This document shows positions 11,421 through 22,061 of a stretch of DNA of 64,000 nucleotides, one piece after another (position 1 is the stretch's first letter; each line of letters begins with the position of its first letter). The stretch comes from Acephala macrosclerotiorum (lineage: Eukaryota > Ascomycota > Leotiomycetes > Helotiales > Mollisiaceae). A program made the translations under genes and the position numbers. The stretch spans positions 19,139-83,138 of the forward strand of contig MU119431.1 of the NCBI GenBank assembly GCA_014904845.1, read 5' to 3'. Below the pieces are notes generated by a model. The model worked only from the letters and a program-made list of their open reading frames with translations, made no database searches and had not been told where the DNA came from.

Positions 11421-12516
11421 TCCGTCCCATTTTTGTGTTCGCTTGTGCAATGACCTCGCCAAGATTTCGTCTGGGCTAGGGATATTTCATTGTCAAAAGT
11501 CCGCCAACATCTCGGATCCTCTTAGGAGAGAGACTCCTCGGCTCATGCCGCTGACCAAGTCGTGAGCATCTCTCATCTGGCTTCCTATGTCAAGCAATTC
11601 TGCATCGCTTGGGTAGTGGCTCAAGGCCTGGCGGCAAATCTTCGTAGTATCGGACAATGATCTGAGATAGCCAAGAGCAGCTAGGAGGAGCCAGAGGAGT
11701 CCTGGCTAACCTGGAAGATTGAAAAGGTCGTTAAGTAGGAATTGGAAAAACCCGCAGTCGACGTCGGTCCTCGAGCAAGCTCCTGCAAATATGTTCCCGG
11801 CATGCCGCCTCGCCTTTATTCGTCTAGAAGGGCTGTCGAAAAGCTGATTATACATTGTCCAGTCAAGAAAGTCCTTGCAAGGGCGGAAGATTGAAACTCA
11901 ATCTTTCCTTCCCACTCACTAGTTCCGCCTCTATTGACGATATGCACATGCCGTACTAAAACTAAGCCAATTCCCCGATGTTCGTCTTCCTCTCGAGCGC
12001 CATATCAATCAGGAGCAAGGTCCTGTTTTTGTCCGCCGCTACTAGTTCTAAGAATTCGAAGGAGCAGAGGGCTTCCGCTCGTCCATGCTAGAAGTAAGGA
12101 TTGTAGGTAAGTTCCGCGAGGAGCTAGGCGCGCCGTCGAAGCTCTGCTTGGCCTCGGTCTAGTATCATCTGGTTTCTCCAGTTAGCTGTAATTTCCTAAG
12201 CAAGGCTGGGACAATAGCTGGCCTCTAGTGGGGGTTGCTGCCGCCAGATCATCTGCGGGTGAATCGATGGCTTCTGTTCATGAATGTCCCAGCTGGTCTC
12301 CATGGCAGTGGTTAAACGATAGCCCTTTTCGATTTGAGCAGAAAATCGCGTCGAGAACTCTTGGCGCCAGCACGTGACAAGGGTCTGTGCGCGCCCGACT
12401 TCCGGCTCCGCTCCTCGATCAATGTCTCTCCTCGTCTCAAAACCTTTGACAAGAACATTATCTGAATCTTTACTACCCTGGCGCTCAATACGAAGTGTCT
12501 GTAGGACATCATCATC
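11421..12516. other. Intergenic, no gene seen
   Basis: About 1.1 kb between the SET/MYND relic and the 2EXR gene. Only short frames are seen, with no domain signature. The last 200 bp should be the promoter of the 2EXR gene. Confidence 0.4.
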
Positions 12517-13821
12517 ATGCCTCTTCAGATTTTCAAACCTTTCCCAAGGCTACCACAGGAGCTTCGCAGCGAAATATGGCTAGCCGCTATGCCAGAGCCT
12601 CGCCTTGTCTGTCTCTATGAGCATGTCACAGAGACGTACAACGAGGAGGAGTACGATCCAACTTTATACACAAACCTCTATAGCGCCCCCGAAATGGTAG
12701 ATGCCATCGACCAAGCATACTTGGACTGTTCTGGTAAAGAATATGCCGAAGACGAATGGGACCCCCTGAAGATTTGCTATGCACGAACATCAATACCCTC
12801 ACTGTACAAGATCGATCCTGGTCTAGAGCACTTCAGCCAAGCATGGAAGTATCCCAACAAGAAACCCGAAGGAAAACTGCAGACACAGCTCGAAAGTTAC
12901 AAGTTCACGTCAGCTCTCCCCAAACCAGAACTGCCTCTGCACCTCCTCACAGATTGCCGAAACATTTACGAGGTGTACGAAGCCACTCGTCGAGGATACA
13001 TCTGGAGCAGTTGTCCCATTCCAGCCCTACTCCATACGTGCAGGGAGTCTCGTTCTACGATGAAGCGTGCTGGCTATGAGCTGACATTCGGCCATCGTAC
13101 CTCTAAACCAAGGGTATGGTTCAACTTTCGCCATGACACCCTTTACCTGTCTGTACCACCGGCCTGGGATATCGATGAGTACCCATCATCCAAATCCCTT
13201 GATCAAGGACCATGGAACATTGGCCAACTCTCCCCTGATGATTTGGTCCGCGTGGAGAGGCTAGCTCTACGCGATGTTAACGCATTTCGCGATGACTGTC
13301 TATCACAAGCCATTCGACTATTCGGCAATCTGAAGGAGGTCTTAGTCGTACGCCACCACAGAACTACCAAGCCCATAAAAGAACTCTTAGACCAATACTA
13401 CGAACGTGAAAGTAGGGAAGAGTGGGGTCATGTTGAAACTGAGAACACTCTTTGGCGATGCCTGGAGTACACAGTCGCTGACATGTTTTCTACTCGCTGG
13501 GTCGACCGTGATTCCCGCAATTTCAGGGATCTACAAAGCTACCTTCGTAGTGGTGGAGTTGAGACGGGTTACTGGCCATCTGTGACAGCCAAGATTGAGA
13601 GCTTTCTGGAGCAGCAGATGGAATGGGCAGTCGTGCGTGGTGTTCCTTCATGGATCATTCCAAAAGTCAAAGTTGTTCAAGTCGTCACAAAGACTCAAGA
13701 AGAAGAGATTTTACAGGATCGTGAAAAATATGCAAGACGAAATTACGGATGCCCTCCTGCTCCTCCACTCCCTTCGATGTCTTTGTTTTCTCTCCCCGAG
13801 TTCTCTATTGATTTTCGATAA
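12517..13821 (+). CDS. 2EXR domain protein
   Basis: One 434-codon frame without introns. The N-terminus FKPFPRLPQELRSEIWLAAM is the signature of the fungal 2EXR family: a hydrophobic-F-x-LP-x-E-R-x-IW motif followed by PEPR. Later typical elements are CPIPALLHTCRESR and RVWFNFRHDTLYLS, then VRVERLALRD. The family is widespread and expanded in Pezizomycotina, with no established biochemical function. There is no signal peptide or membrane segment. The downstream end is rich in Pro (CPPAPPLPS). The gene is intact, and its nearest neighbours are a pseudogene and an empty region with a MITE-like element. Confidence 0.85.
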   Translation: MPLQIFKPFPRLPQELRSEIWLAAMPEPRLVCLYEHVTETYNEEEYDPTLYTNLYSAPEMVDAIDQAYLDCSGKEYAEDEWDPLKICYARTSIPSLYKIDPGLEHFSQAWKYPNKKPEGKLQTQLESYKFTSALPKPELPLHLLTDCRNIYEVYEATRRGYIWSSCPIPALLHTCRESRSTMKRAGYELTFGHRTSKPRVWFNFRHDTLYLSVPPAWDIDEYPSSKSLDQGPWNIGQLSPDDLVRVERLALRDVNAFRDDCLSQAIRLFGNLKEVLVVRHHRTTKPIKELLDQYYERESREEWGHVETENTLWRCLEYTVADMFSTRWVDRDSRNFRDLQSYLRSGGVETGYWPSVTAKIESFLEQQMEWAVVRGVPSWIIPKVKVVQVVTKTQEEEILQDREKYARRNYGCPPAPPLPSMSLFSLPEFSIDFR

Positions 13822-14374
13822 GAGCAATCTGCACTGGGCGTTCAGAGAGTTACCCCAGCCGCCATCATGGATCTCAATTTAGTATGTCGGTCATCATCCA
13901 TCACGGACTCGATGTTATCGCGAGTTAGGTCGAACCTCATGCCAACATACCATTCCAACCTTTGATACGGCGATCGCACAGCCAACATCCGTCCCATGAC
14001 CGCCGGATCACTTGTCACTAAGTTATTCAGCCCAATTCTGGCGAGAGACCCTGGGCATCATCAGTATCTCCGACATTCGGACTGGTATCGCTCGCTACCT
14101 ATCATATTTCTGATTGACCTCCATGAAATCCAAATGGAATCTCCCACCCGAGATCTTTTGGACAAGCCAAAATCGCGATATACCCGCAAGCCAGGGTCCT
14201 TTAAAATGCCTCGATCGGTACCAACTTCTAGACGTTTGCACAACGTACACTCCCACGAGGGAAACCAAGGATAGAGCTGATCCAACTCCCGACACTCTGG
14301 TCCCGAACCTTTGCTAGAAAATCCATGTGGATAGGACCCCCAACTTTGGTGCAACGAGCGGTGCACTTCGTATC
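13822..14374. other. Intergenic, left of the MITE-like element
   Basis: No supported gene. Small frames on both strands between 13990 and 14370 overlap one another and show no domain. Confidence 0.4.
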
Positions 14375-14489
14375 TACCCTTTTAAATGTAGCGAGGCAGG
14401 GGGGTTCCAGGCTGGCACAGACCAGAAAACTACCAGAATAGGTTTAAACACCCTTTCCCGCCCCCGGCCTCGCTACATTTAAAAGGGTA
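14375..14489. mobile_element. MITE-like element with 21-bp perfect inverted repeats and TA flanks
   Basis: The 21 bases at 14377-14397 (starting CCCTTTTAAATGTAGCG) are the exact reverse complement of 14467-14487. Each end is bordered by TA (14375-14376 and 14488-14489), the target duplication of Tc1/mariner elements. The 69-bp middle carries no frame. Inside the perfect arms a G run and a C run extend the potential stem. TIR length, size (111 bp) and TA flanks fit a non-autonomous mariner-type MITE. Without further copies in view it could instead be a simple hairpin. Confidence 0.65.
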
Positions 14490-15003
14490 AACACGTTGTA
14501 GAAAACCAAGCGACGTGGCCTCGAGGTTATGCTTTCCCTCGAATGCCAAGTGGGAGGATAAACTTCCTGTTGCGGTCATACGTCCGCGATAATAGCAGAT
14601 AAAATTGGAACGACTTCATTGGAGGTACACTGCATGCGTGCGGTGGAGCTGGTGTACAGAATTGGCAAGTCATTCTGTTTGGAATTGCCGTGATTGGATG
14701 GGAGATGCAGGATTGCAGGGTTGCGGGGTTGATTCTCTGCCCGGGTGACAAGTCCGAATAGGCAGAGTCGTGAAGGCTTGGACAGGGACGGGGGAGCACA
14801 GTATCCTGCCGGTGCTGCTGTTTTGCAGGCGGAGGTTGCTTTTCCCGGCTGCACGTATTGATGCGGGAGAGCCCTGGCTGTTCAAGATTTCCGTTATGTA
14901 TCACTTTCTCCTCGAGTTTGCGATCTTGCTTTCGTGATTAAAACTGGTTTCACTCGTGATCTTCAGTTGCAGGACGTCTTTGAGCCAAGATAGGATCGCA
15001 GCC
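14490..15003. other. Intergenic, promoter side of the LaeA-like gene
   Basis: About 510 bp. A minus-strand frame of 125 codons (14527-14904) has no recognisable domain and I do not support it as a gene. The right half should carry the promoter of the methyltransferase gene. Confidence 0.4.
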
Positions 15004-16733
15004 ATGACGGAGCAAGTGCAGCTCGAGGTCTGTATTGTCTGGAGGTCCCCAATTCGCGGAAACGGTGTTGACGAGTTACCCTACAGGCGGTTGATGATAT
15101 TATTGAAAACGACACTTCTTTCGGAGATGTAAGCCACCTCACCCCGGATCACGGGTCGGGCCGCATATTTATAATTCTCTCCAGGATGATCAAAGTTCAA
15201 CGACATCCATTGGTTCCAGTGTTTTGAAGTATCGACAAGAAAATGGACGAACGTATCATGCATACAAAGACGGCAGTAAGTCGATGCCCTCAAAAGAGAC
15301 AGTCATAGCCTAACTCAGTCTCAGAGTATGTGTTGCCAAACGATGAGGTCAGTCACACGCCTGCTAGCGGTTGAGGCGCCCCAAGCTGATATCAAGGCAG
15401 GGGGAAAATGATCGCCTGGGTCCGTCGACCTCCATCTCTTTGCGAATCACAACAAGCTCACTCTTAGTCAGATCTACAACACTACATGTATAGCCTAATG
15501 TTGGATGGCAAATTGATTACTGCTCCAGTCCCTAAGGACCAACAGCTTCGTCGAGTCCTGGATGCAGGGACTGGAACGGGCATCTGGGCAATTAATTTCG
15601 GTGAGTATCGGGATCCTACCTGGAAAAGGCCCCTATACTAACTCGGACCAGCCGATGAGCATCCCGAGTCACAGGTATTTCTGAACTTGTTCAATTCCCT
15701 CAACCAAGGCTAAGGTTTGCTAGGTCCTCGGCTTAGGTATGACTTGAGCCATATTTCCCTTTCTGGTAGTTCTCACGAACTCTACTCGCTGCAACCCCTG
15801 AACCAGGCATTTGACTCCCGAATAACTCCCGATATGTCTTAAAGAAGCATGCTGACTCAAAGATGTCGCCCCAGACCTCAGTCCCATACAACCGCAATTG
15901 TGTTTCTCCCATACTTTCTTGAACACATTGCCTTTGCTAACCTATCATAGCGTACCACCCAACTGCGCATTTGAAGTGGATGACATCGAGGAAGACTGGG
16001 CCTATGAACAAAAATTCGACCTCATATTCATGCGCATGATGACTGGGTCTCTTTCTGACTGGCCCCGCTGCTTTAAACAATGCTACGAGTACCTCTTTCC
16101 CCCACCCATTCCCCATTCTCCGCCTTTCGTCCCATCTAGTAAAGGAAAATAGGAATCTCAATCCCGGCGGCTGGATCGAAATCCACGACATGAAATTCCC
16201 CATCGAAGACAACGACTCCTCCTTCCCTTCAGGTCTGTCAACTCCTGAAATTTCGTATGCGTTTCAGAGAAAATTTCTTGCTGATTTGTTGTGCCAGACT
16301 GCGCCGTAAAACAATGGACCGAACATGTGATCGAAGCCGCCAAGAACCTCGGTCGCCCACTCGACAGCGCCAAACACTACAAACAACAACTCATCGATGC
16401 TGGATTTGAGAACGTCACCCAAGTGATGTATAAATGGCCTCAAAATCACTGGCCGAAGGATGAGAAGTTGAAAGAGTTGGGAAGGTGGATGTATGAGAAT
16501 TTCTCGACTAATTTGAGTGGATTGAGTTTGGCGCTTTATACGAGAGGATTAGGGTGGAGCGTGGAGCAGACGGAGTTGTTCTTAGTGGAAGTCAGGAAGA
16601 GTATGAAGGATACTAAGGTTCATGGGTATTATCCGATGTGAGTTAACGTTCTTGAATTTAACGATGAGGGGGCTGACCCTGCATGTCTAGCTATGTGATA
16701 TACGCGCAGAAGCCTAAGTCTCCCGAGGCATAA
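15004..16733 (+). CDS. LaeA-like SAM-dependent methyltransferase with 12 introns
   Basis: Thirteen exons give an intact 329-aa protein: 15004-15027, 15087-15128, 15185-15275, 15325-15347, 15401-15419, 15472-15600, 15652-15674, 15724-15736, 15875-15899, 15951-16088, 16153-16232, 16298-16637, 16691-16733 (990 nt in total). Key blocks: SSVLKYRQENGRTYHAYKDG, PNDE-GENDRLDLQHY, SAM motif I VLDAGTGTGIWAINFADEHP, then VPPNCAFEVDDIEEDWAYE, RMMTGSLSDWPRCFKQ and NPGGWIEIHDMKFP. The layout matches the large LaeA-like family of secondary-metabolism regulators and methyltransferases; a paralogue is more likely than LaeA itself. Five exons are only 13-25 nt. It opens a run of same-strand tailoring-type genes extending to 23.7 kb. 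Confidence 0.93.
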
Positions 16734-16943
16734 TAGAAGTTCTGTTGAAGCAATGAACGAGATACGCCTTTTGGTCTGAGGGAAGCCTCGAACATATTCG
16801 ACCTTTCCCAGAAGCAATTGCTTCCAGTGGCTTCCACATGATGGGAAGTACTCACGGTGGTCAATGTCCGGATAATGTTGCAAAGCTTACATCCGGATAA
16901 ATAGATAAAGGGCCTCTCCCCGCCCCTACCCCAATTTTCTTCA

Positions 16944-17980
16944 ATGTTCTTTCTTGGCGTGCATTTCATAATGTCCAAAATTTCTATATCACTTTTCCTA
17001 TTCTCAATTCTCCTGCCCATTTTCGCGCAATTCATCCCGAGCCCAGGCAGCTTCCCTCCCCCAGGCGGCGATCCCCTCATCCCAGGTGGAATATTCTCCT
17101 CTTCCGCCGCCGAACTCACCATCCTCTACCCCATATCCCCACCCTAGCCACAGATCCCGAGGCCCCCACCACACCCAGCATCCCAACCAACGACTCAGGT
17201 CCCTACCCCGCAACCCTCTTCACCGACGCCCTCCTTCCAAATCATACGATATACGCACCTATATCACCGCCAAAGGGACCGAAGTTGCCGTTCATAAGCT
17301 GGTCTAACGGGATATGCGAAACAAATGGATTAGCGTACAGGTTTTTCCTGACCGAGATAGCGAGTTGGGGGTACGTGGTTGCTGCTGAGGGTCTGCCTGG
17401 TGGGTATCCTGGGAATAGAACAATGTTTTCGACTGTTGCTGAATCTAGAGCCGCGATAAACTGGGCTATGGATGGAGGAGGGAGGAAATATGGGATTGAT
17501 AGGGAAAAGGTGGCGACGGCGGGGCATTGTGGTGGGTTGGAGGGTTTAAGTACGGCTTATCGTGATCAGAGGGTTGAGAGGATTTTGTTATTTGATATCT
17601 CGATTTTTGGGGATGATAAGAGGTATTTACTAGAGGCTATTGATGTGCTTGTGGCTTGGTTTGAGGGCGGGAAGTTGGATTTTACTTATCCTTTGGTGCG
17701 TGTTCTATTCTTCGTCGCTAAAGGGAGGAGAGCTAATGAGCGGAAACAGGCTGTAAAGGACTACGCGTTATTGAATGAGGGGTTGCCGACTTTCAAGGTG
17801 AGTCTTGATACCGGGCATTATGGCACGTATTTCGCAACGAATGGAGGCAAGTTTGGGAAGGCGGCTGTGGATTATTTGGAGTAGCAGCTTAGGGGCGATG
17901 TGGTGGCGAAGAGAAGGTGTTTGAATCCAGGGAGCTTGGTGAGTCAGAATTGGACGGTGGAGTATAAGAATTGGTTTTGA
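16944..17980 (+). pseudogene. Secreted alpha/beta hydrolase, lost serine and early stop
   Basis: Exon 1 (ATG at 16944 or 16971) gives a signal peptide (MSKISISLFLFSILLPI) and a Pro-rich linker. A 62-nt intron (17086-17147) leads to exon 2 with GPYPATLFTDALLPNHTIYA and LPFISWSNGICETNG. A second intron (17696-17749) joins YPL to AVKDYALLNEGLP. The nucleophile elbow reads AGHCGGLEG, whereas relatives, as I recall them, have a GxSCGG form, so the serine seems deleted. The frame stops at TAG 17882-17884 after DYLE. The same frame then continues to TGA 17980 with RGDVVAK and SLVSQNWTVEYKNWF, a family-typical C-terminus. TAG stands where TGG (Trp) is expected. Both defects point to an inactive gene, although stop readthrough is conceivable. 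Confidence 0.75.
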
Positions 17981-18607
17981 GCTCGCGAGGCTGGTGCCGA
18001 AGGTGAGTGGTAAAATTAGTCGGTCTGCGATCGAGGAACATCAACGAGAGGCAGATCTATGCTATTTAGGTCACTTGATCTGCACGTAGGGAAAAATGAC
18101 TTTTCCTATTGTTCAATTTCCATTTGGATACTCTATCAGTTCTGATTCCCTCCGCGCTCCAACATCGTGGCGTTATTACGAGCTCTATAAGTCTTGGCGC
18201 GCATTTTCTCAGCATCCAACTCGTTAATAGAGAGCGAAATTCACGGCCTATTCTTCATTCGCCAATGGACACTTCCAATAGTCGATCTTGTGAGAGTACC
18301 AGTGATATCAACGCTGATTGCATTGTTAAACACGATTGAACTTCAAAACGAGCGCAGCACCAAGATTTCTGTGGGCCTACTCCCCCTATTGCACCGTGGA
18401 AATGAATACCTAAGCGAAGTTAATTGAGATCCACAATAGGGGAACAACTATACCGAATGAAGTATGGTTCCTAGAACGTCATCTGACATGCAGCTACTTA
18501 GCTCCACCGCATGCTTTTCTTCCTGTCAATATCACCACTTTCTTAGTAGCACCCTGATATGAACGCTATGTCGACCTACGTCCACTGTCGATAGAAAAGC
18601 GTTCGAG
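17981..18607. other. Intergenic, no gene seen
   Basis: About 630 bp, with short frames only. It should include the promoter of the following epimerase gene. Confidence 0.4.
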
Positions 18608-19685
18608 ATGCCGTCACAAGTAGCTCTTGTAACAGGTGGATGTGGTTGTGTAGGCTTTCACATTGTCAAAGCTCTTCTCCAGGACTCGGATTTCTTGTCA
18701 ATTCATGTCTTCTCGCGCAAACCGACGAAGAATTTGCTTCCTGGGGTCGCATATCATGCGGGAAACATCTCATCAGACGAGGATGTCAAGGCGTTATTCT
18801 CTGCGGTGCAGCCGACTGTTGTGTTTCACGTGGCCTCACCGGCATCCGAAGGCTCTTCCAACGGTTTCAAATACTTCTACAATGCAAATGTCACTGGCAC
18901 AATGAACCTGCTTGAATATTCAAACAAATCAAGGTCAACAAGAATGTTCATCTACACCTCATCTGTCAGCGTCTGTGCCCCTCCGCTTCATTTCGCCACA
19001 GAAGACTGCCCTTTGAAATCCTTCAAGGACTTCAATTATTACTCAACAACAAAAGCCATCGCCGAAACCGCAGTCCTGCAAGCCAACGACAGAACAAGGT
19101 TGCTCACCTGCGCCCTCCGAATAACACCAATATATGGCGAACGAGATAGCCAAATGATCCCTGGACTCCTCCAGTCGCTCCAAGTCGGATTCAACATGAT
19201 TCGATTTGCTAGCGACAAGGTTCTCATGGATGTCACCTCAGCGAACAATGCAGCTACAGCTCACATCCTTGCTTACAAAGCTCTCAAGAGGACGATCTCT
19301 GACTCGACTTCGGACAAGGCTGACGGAGAGGCATTTTTTATCACCAACGGGACGCCTTTGCCTCCTTGGACCGTTCTTCGAAAAGTCTGGGCTGCCGCAG
19401 GCGACCAAACTCCCGAGGCTGAATTGTGGTGGGTTCCTGCATGGTTCTTGGTGGGACTTGGGACAATGCTGGAATGGCTCTTTTGGATCTTCACTTTCGG
19501 CACAAGAACTCCGCCCGATTTCAGAAGCCATTCCTTCAGGTGGATAAACGAAGAAAGAACATTTTCGATTCAGAAAGCAAGAGAAAGGCTGGGTGGGGTA
19601 TGAGCCAATGGATGACATTGATCGAAGCATTAGGGATGGAGTAGCATGGGCGTTGGAGACGATGCAGTCGCCCAAAACGAAGTAA
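18608..19685 (+). CDS. NAD-dependent epimerase / 3-beta-hydroxysteroid dehydrogenase-like
   Basis: An intronless frame of 331 codons (18608-19603) encodes an extended short-chain dehydrogenase. It has the nucleotide-binding motif VTGGCGCVGFHIVKALL, the conserved VVFHVASP, the TSSVSV strand and the active-site YYSTTKAIAE (YxxxK). A hydrophobic segment WFLVGLGTMLEWLFWIFTFG near the C-terminus suggests membrane association, as in sterol C-4 decarboxylases (ERG26-like). The frame ends early at 19603 after ERLGGV. In the frame one base on, translation continues YEPMDDIDRSIRDGVAWALE to TAA at 19685, the normal family ending. One extra G in GGGTGGGG near 19590 explains this. Natural frameshift or sequence error cannot be told apart here; only the last 25 residues or so are affected. 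It sits in the tailoring-enzyme neighbourhood. Confidence 0.88.
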
Positions 19686-20159
19686 TCGGAAACAGTGTTG
19701 AGGAGCAATTACTTCGGTTCACTGTAGTGTTGGGATGTGGTCCATACTTTCTTTGCGGGTGTATGGGTTGGGAAATGCCTCGGAAGTCGCGAAGGGCCAA
19801 TCACATGCCGCGACATCGCATTTCCCTTCGAAGTCCGTCGGAAGTATCTGAATTGGGGTACTAAGCTAGAGCTTGGTTCCTGTAATCTTCTATGACCATG
19901 AGTATGACCGTAAAAAGCTTTTAAACTCAGCTGTCCAGCAGCAACTTAGTGCTGGCACTTGCTGTTCGCTGTTTCATTTCCTATTTTGAGCACCCGCAGA
20001 AAGATCGGCATCAGCTCCGCAGACCGGGATATGACCTCATGTCAGCTTTCATGGTAACCACAAAGTTCAAAGCAATTTGCTTCACAGTGCTCGTAGGTTC
20101 ATCATGGATCAATTTTCTCCCACTTTTCAATTACCCGCCACTACCAGTACAATACGATC
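19686..20159. other. Intergenic, no gene seen
   Basis: About 470 bp between the epimerase and the oxygenase relic. No supported coding frame or repeat. Confidence 0.4.
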
Positions 20160-21327
20160 ATGCCTTCAGAAAAGTTTTTCGCTGGCGCCCCATCCTTTCC
20201 TGACGATGTGCCTACTGCCCGTCTATCTATCGTATCACTCGAGAAACTTCTAGGGTGCGGAGAGAAAGAGTTGGCGAAGCTTTTCGGCGCATGCACGAAC
20301 GATGGTTTCTTCCTTCTTGACTTGAGAGGCGTCTCTGGTGGTGCGAGCCTTATCACAGTTGTCGGGGAACTCTTCAAGATCAACAAATCATTGTTTAACG
20401 TAGTTCCGGTGAACTTGAGTATGCTCATCCACCACCTGGCATCCTAGGGTGACCCCCTTTTTTTCTTCTTTTTTTTTTTTTTTTTTTCGGTTCTCGAAAT
20501 CTGCACAGCCTCCCTTTTCATGTCGTTTCCATAAGCAAGTCTTTAGATGCTAATATTATCGAAAATAGATGTAATGCATTTGGCTCAACTGAGATTGAAT
20601 CGGGACTGCCAGATCGTTTTGAGTTGTCTGCATGAGCCAAGACGACATCATCGGCAGTACTTCCCCAATTCCACAACCAACAACCATGGAAAAGGGACGC
20701 CCAGTCTTCAACAACTTTGTCACAAATTCGCATTACGTCGCATCACGGATCTTACTGCATCTAGACAGGCATCTCTGTCTCCCAGAGGGCGCTCTCGAGT
20801 CCCGTCAAAAGCTCTACAGCGAATCGGGATTTATCATCCACTTGATGAAATATCCTCAACAACCTGAGTCTGATCGCCGTACCATTCTCCTTGGCCACAC
20901 GGATGTAGGAACTGCCACATTGCTTTTCAATGTCATCGGGGGCCTACAAATCCTCCCGGCCGACTCGGACAATAAGGAGGAGAATTGGCGATATGTGAAG
21001 CCCCGGCCGGGCTGCGCCATTGTAAACCTTGGAGACACGATGAGAGAATGGACTGGTGAAATACTAAGGAGCAATCCTCATCGTGTCACATTCCCGCCTG
21101 GAGAGCAAGGAGATTTCACACGATACAGTATAGCGTACCTGATGAGGGCAGAATCTGGAGCGAGTATGAAGAGGCTTGCTTTGAAAGGGAGTCTAGTTCA
21201 GCTGGTGAAGGTTGGTGAGGAACAAATCGAGTTTACAGCTGATGGGTGGGTCGGTCGAAAGACGGCTCTGGCAAGATCGGCAAAAGATCCAGCGAGTGCG
21301 AGAGATGGTCGAGGTGGTTGGGCCTGA
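20160..21327 (+). pseudogene. 2-oxoglutarate/Fe(II) oxygenase, isopenicillin-N-synthase-like, disrupted
   Basis: Exon 1 encodes the N-terminal DIOX_N part (LFGACTNDGFFLLDL, then ELFKINKSLFNVV). Around 20412 the frame must shift to reach EYAHPPPGILG. A 118-nt intron (20451-20568) containing a T-rich tract leads to AFGSTEIESGLPDRFELS. A second shift at about 20632 gives SQDDIIGSTS and the catalytic domain. That domain keeps the iron ligands HTD (LLGHTDVGTATLLF) and the distal His (SNPHRVTF), plus the 2-oxoglutarate-binding RYS. The C-terminus (DPASARDGRGG) is family-typical. Two frame changes suggest a pseudogene, but the catalytic half is intact, so errors or a different gene model remain possible. 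The substrate is unknown. Confidence 0.72.
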
Positions 21328-21523
21328 GGACTTCACCATGCGACGGCCTCAGAGTGGCTTGCGACTGTTGGAAAAACAGGTAAGATTCGAATGAGTTCAC
21401 GTAAACAGAGCACGGCGGATACGTATCACAAGGCTAGCTTCGTATGAGCTAATCCAATAATAGTGTATCCTATTGTGTCTATCTTTCTATCTAAGGAGGG
21501 ACCGTTCAATATATGGGAACAAT

Positions 21524-21585
21524 TGTCTCGTGCGATGCTTCGTACGAGACACATATCGTCTCATCGAGTGCGCCAGCGCACTCGA
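21524..21585. repeat. Two adjacent inverted repeats (hairpins)
   Basis: The first pair is TGTCTCGT at 21524-21531 and its exact complement ACGAGACA at 21544-21551. The second is a 10-bp perfect stem, TCGAGTGCGC and GCGCACTCGA (21564-21585), with a two-base CA loop. They lie about 200 bp downstream of the oxygenase relic. They could be a transcription-end structure, a protein-binding palindrome or a transposon scar. Confidence 0.55.
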
Positions 21586-21986
21586 CACGTGATCTGGCAT
21601 TTCGAACCACGGTCCTCGCGACAGCGACCTTGATGACACTTTTATATTTTATATGGATTGTAAATATTTCGTTTGATACCTTCTAGCAATTCTGCATGGT
21701 ATTGAAGCAACATTTCGCTCAAGAATCTTTTCCTAATCGTCCAGCTACACGTGACGTAACCGAGGCCGTCACCAGCTTCGAAAGAGGGAGGTACCGGCAA
21801 GATAGGGGGCTCGGCTACTGAAACACCACCTATAAAAAGACACCCTCTCCAACTCAGCGCACCGCAACATCAAAGGTCCGTCTCGAGTCAAGATTCCCAG
21901 TCACTCTGGGCCTCTATTGTCCATCACGGAATTCTCCTGCACTGAGCTAATCTTTCCAAGCTCCTTGTCATCAAGTCAAGCTCAAC

Positions 21987-22061
21987 ATGCAGATCATCAT
22001 CATTCGACATCCCCACACTGCCACGCGTCAAACTTTCGCATCCGCCGATACGAGTGTTTGA
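21987..22061 (+). other. 24-codon frame behind a promoter-like region
   Basis: A TATA-like box at about 21830, a CT-rich leader and CTCAACATG give a convincing fungal gene start. The frame stops after 24 codons. It begins MQIIIIRHPHTATRQ, reminiscent of the first strand and RHG-type motif of histidine phosphatases (RHP here). It may be the surviving 5' end of a truncated gene, but nothing downstream confirms this. Confidence 0.25.

Noticed and set aside
13996..14366. Overlapping frames on both strands left of the MITE
   Set aside because: No domain, no splice consistency, and mutual overlap; chance frames.
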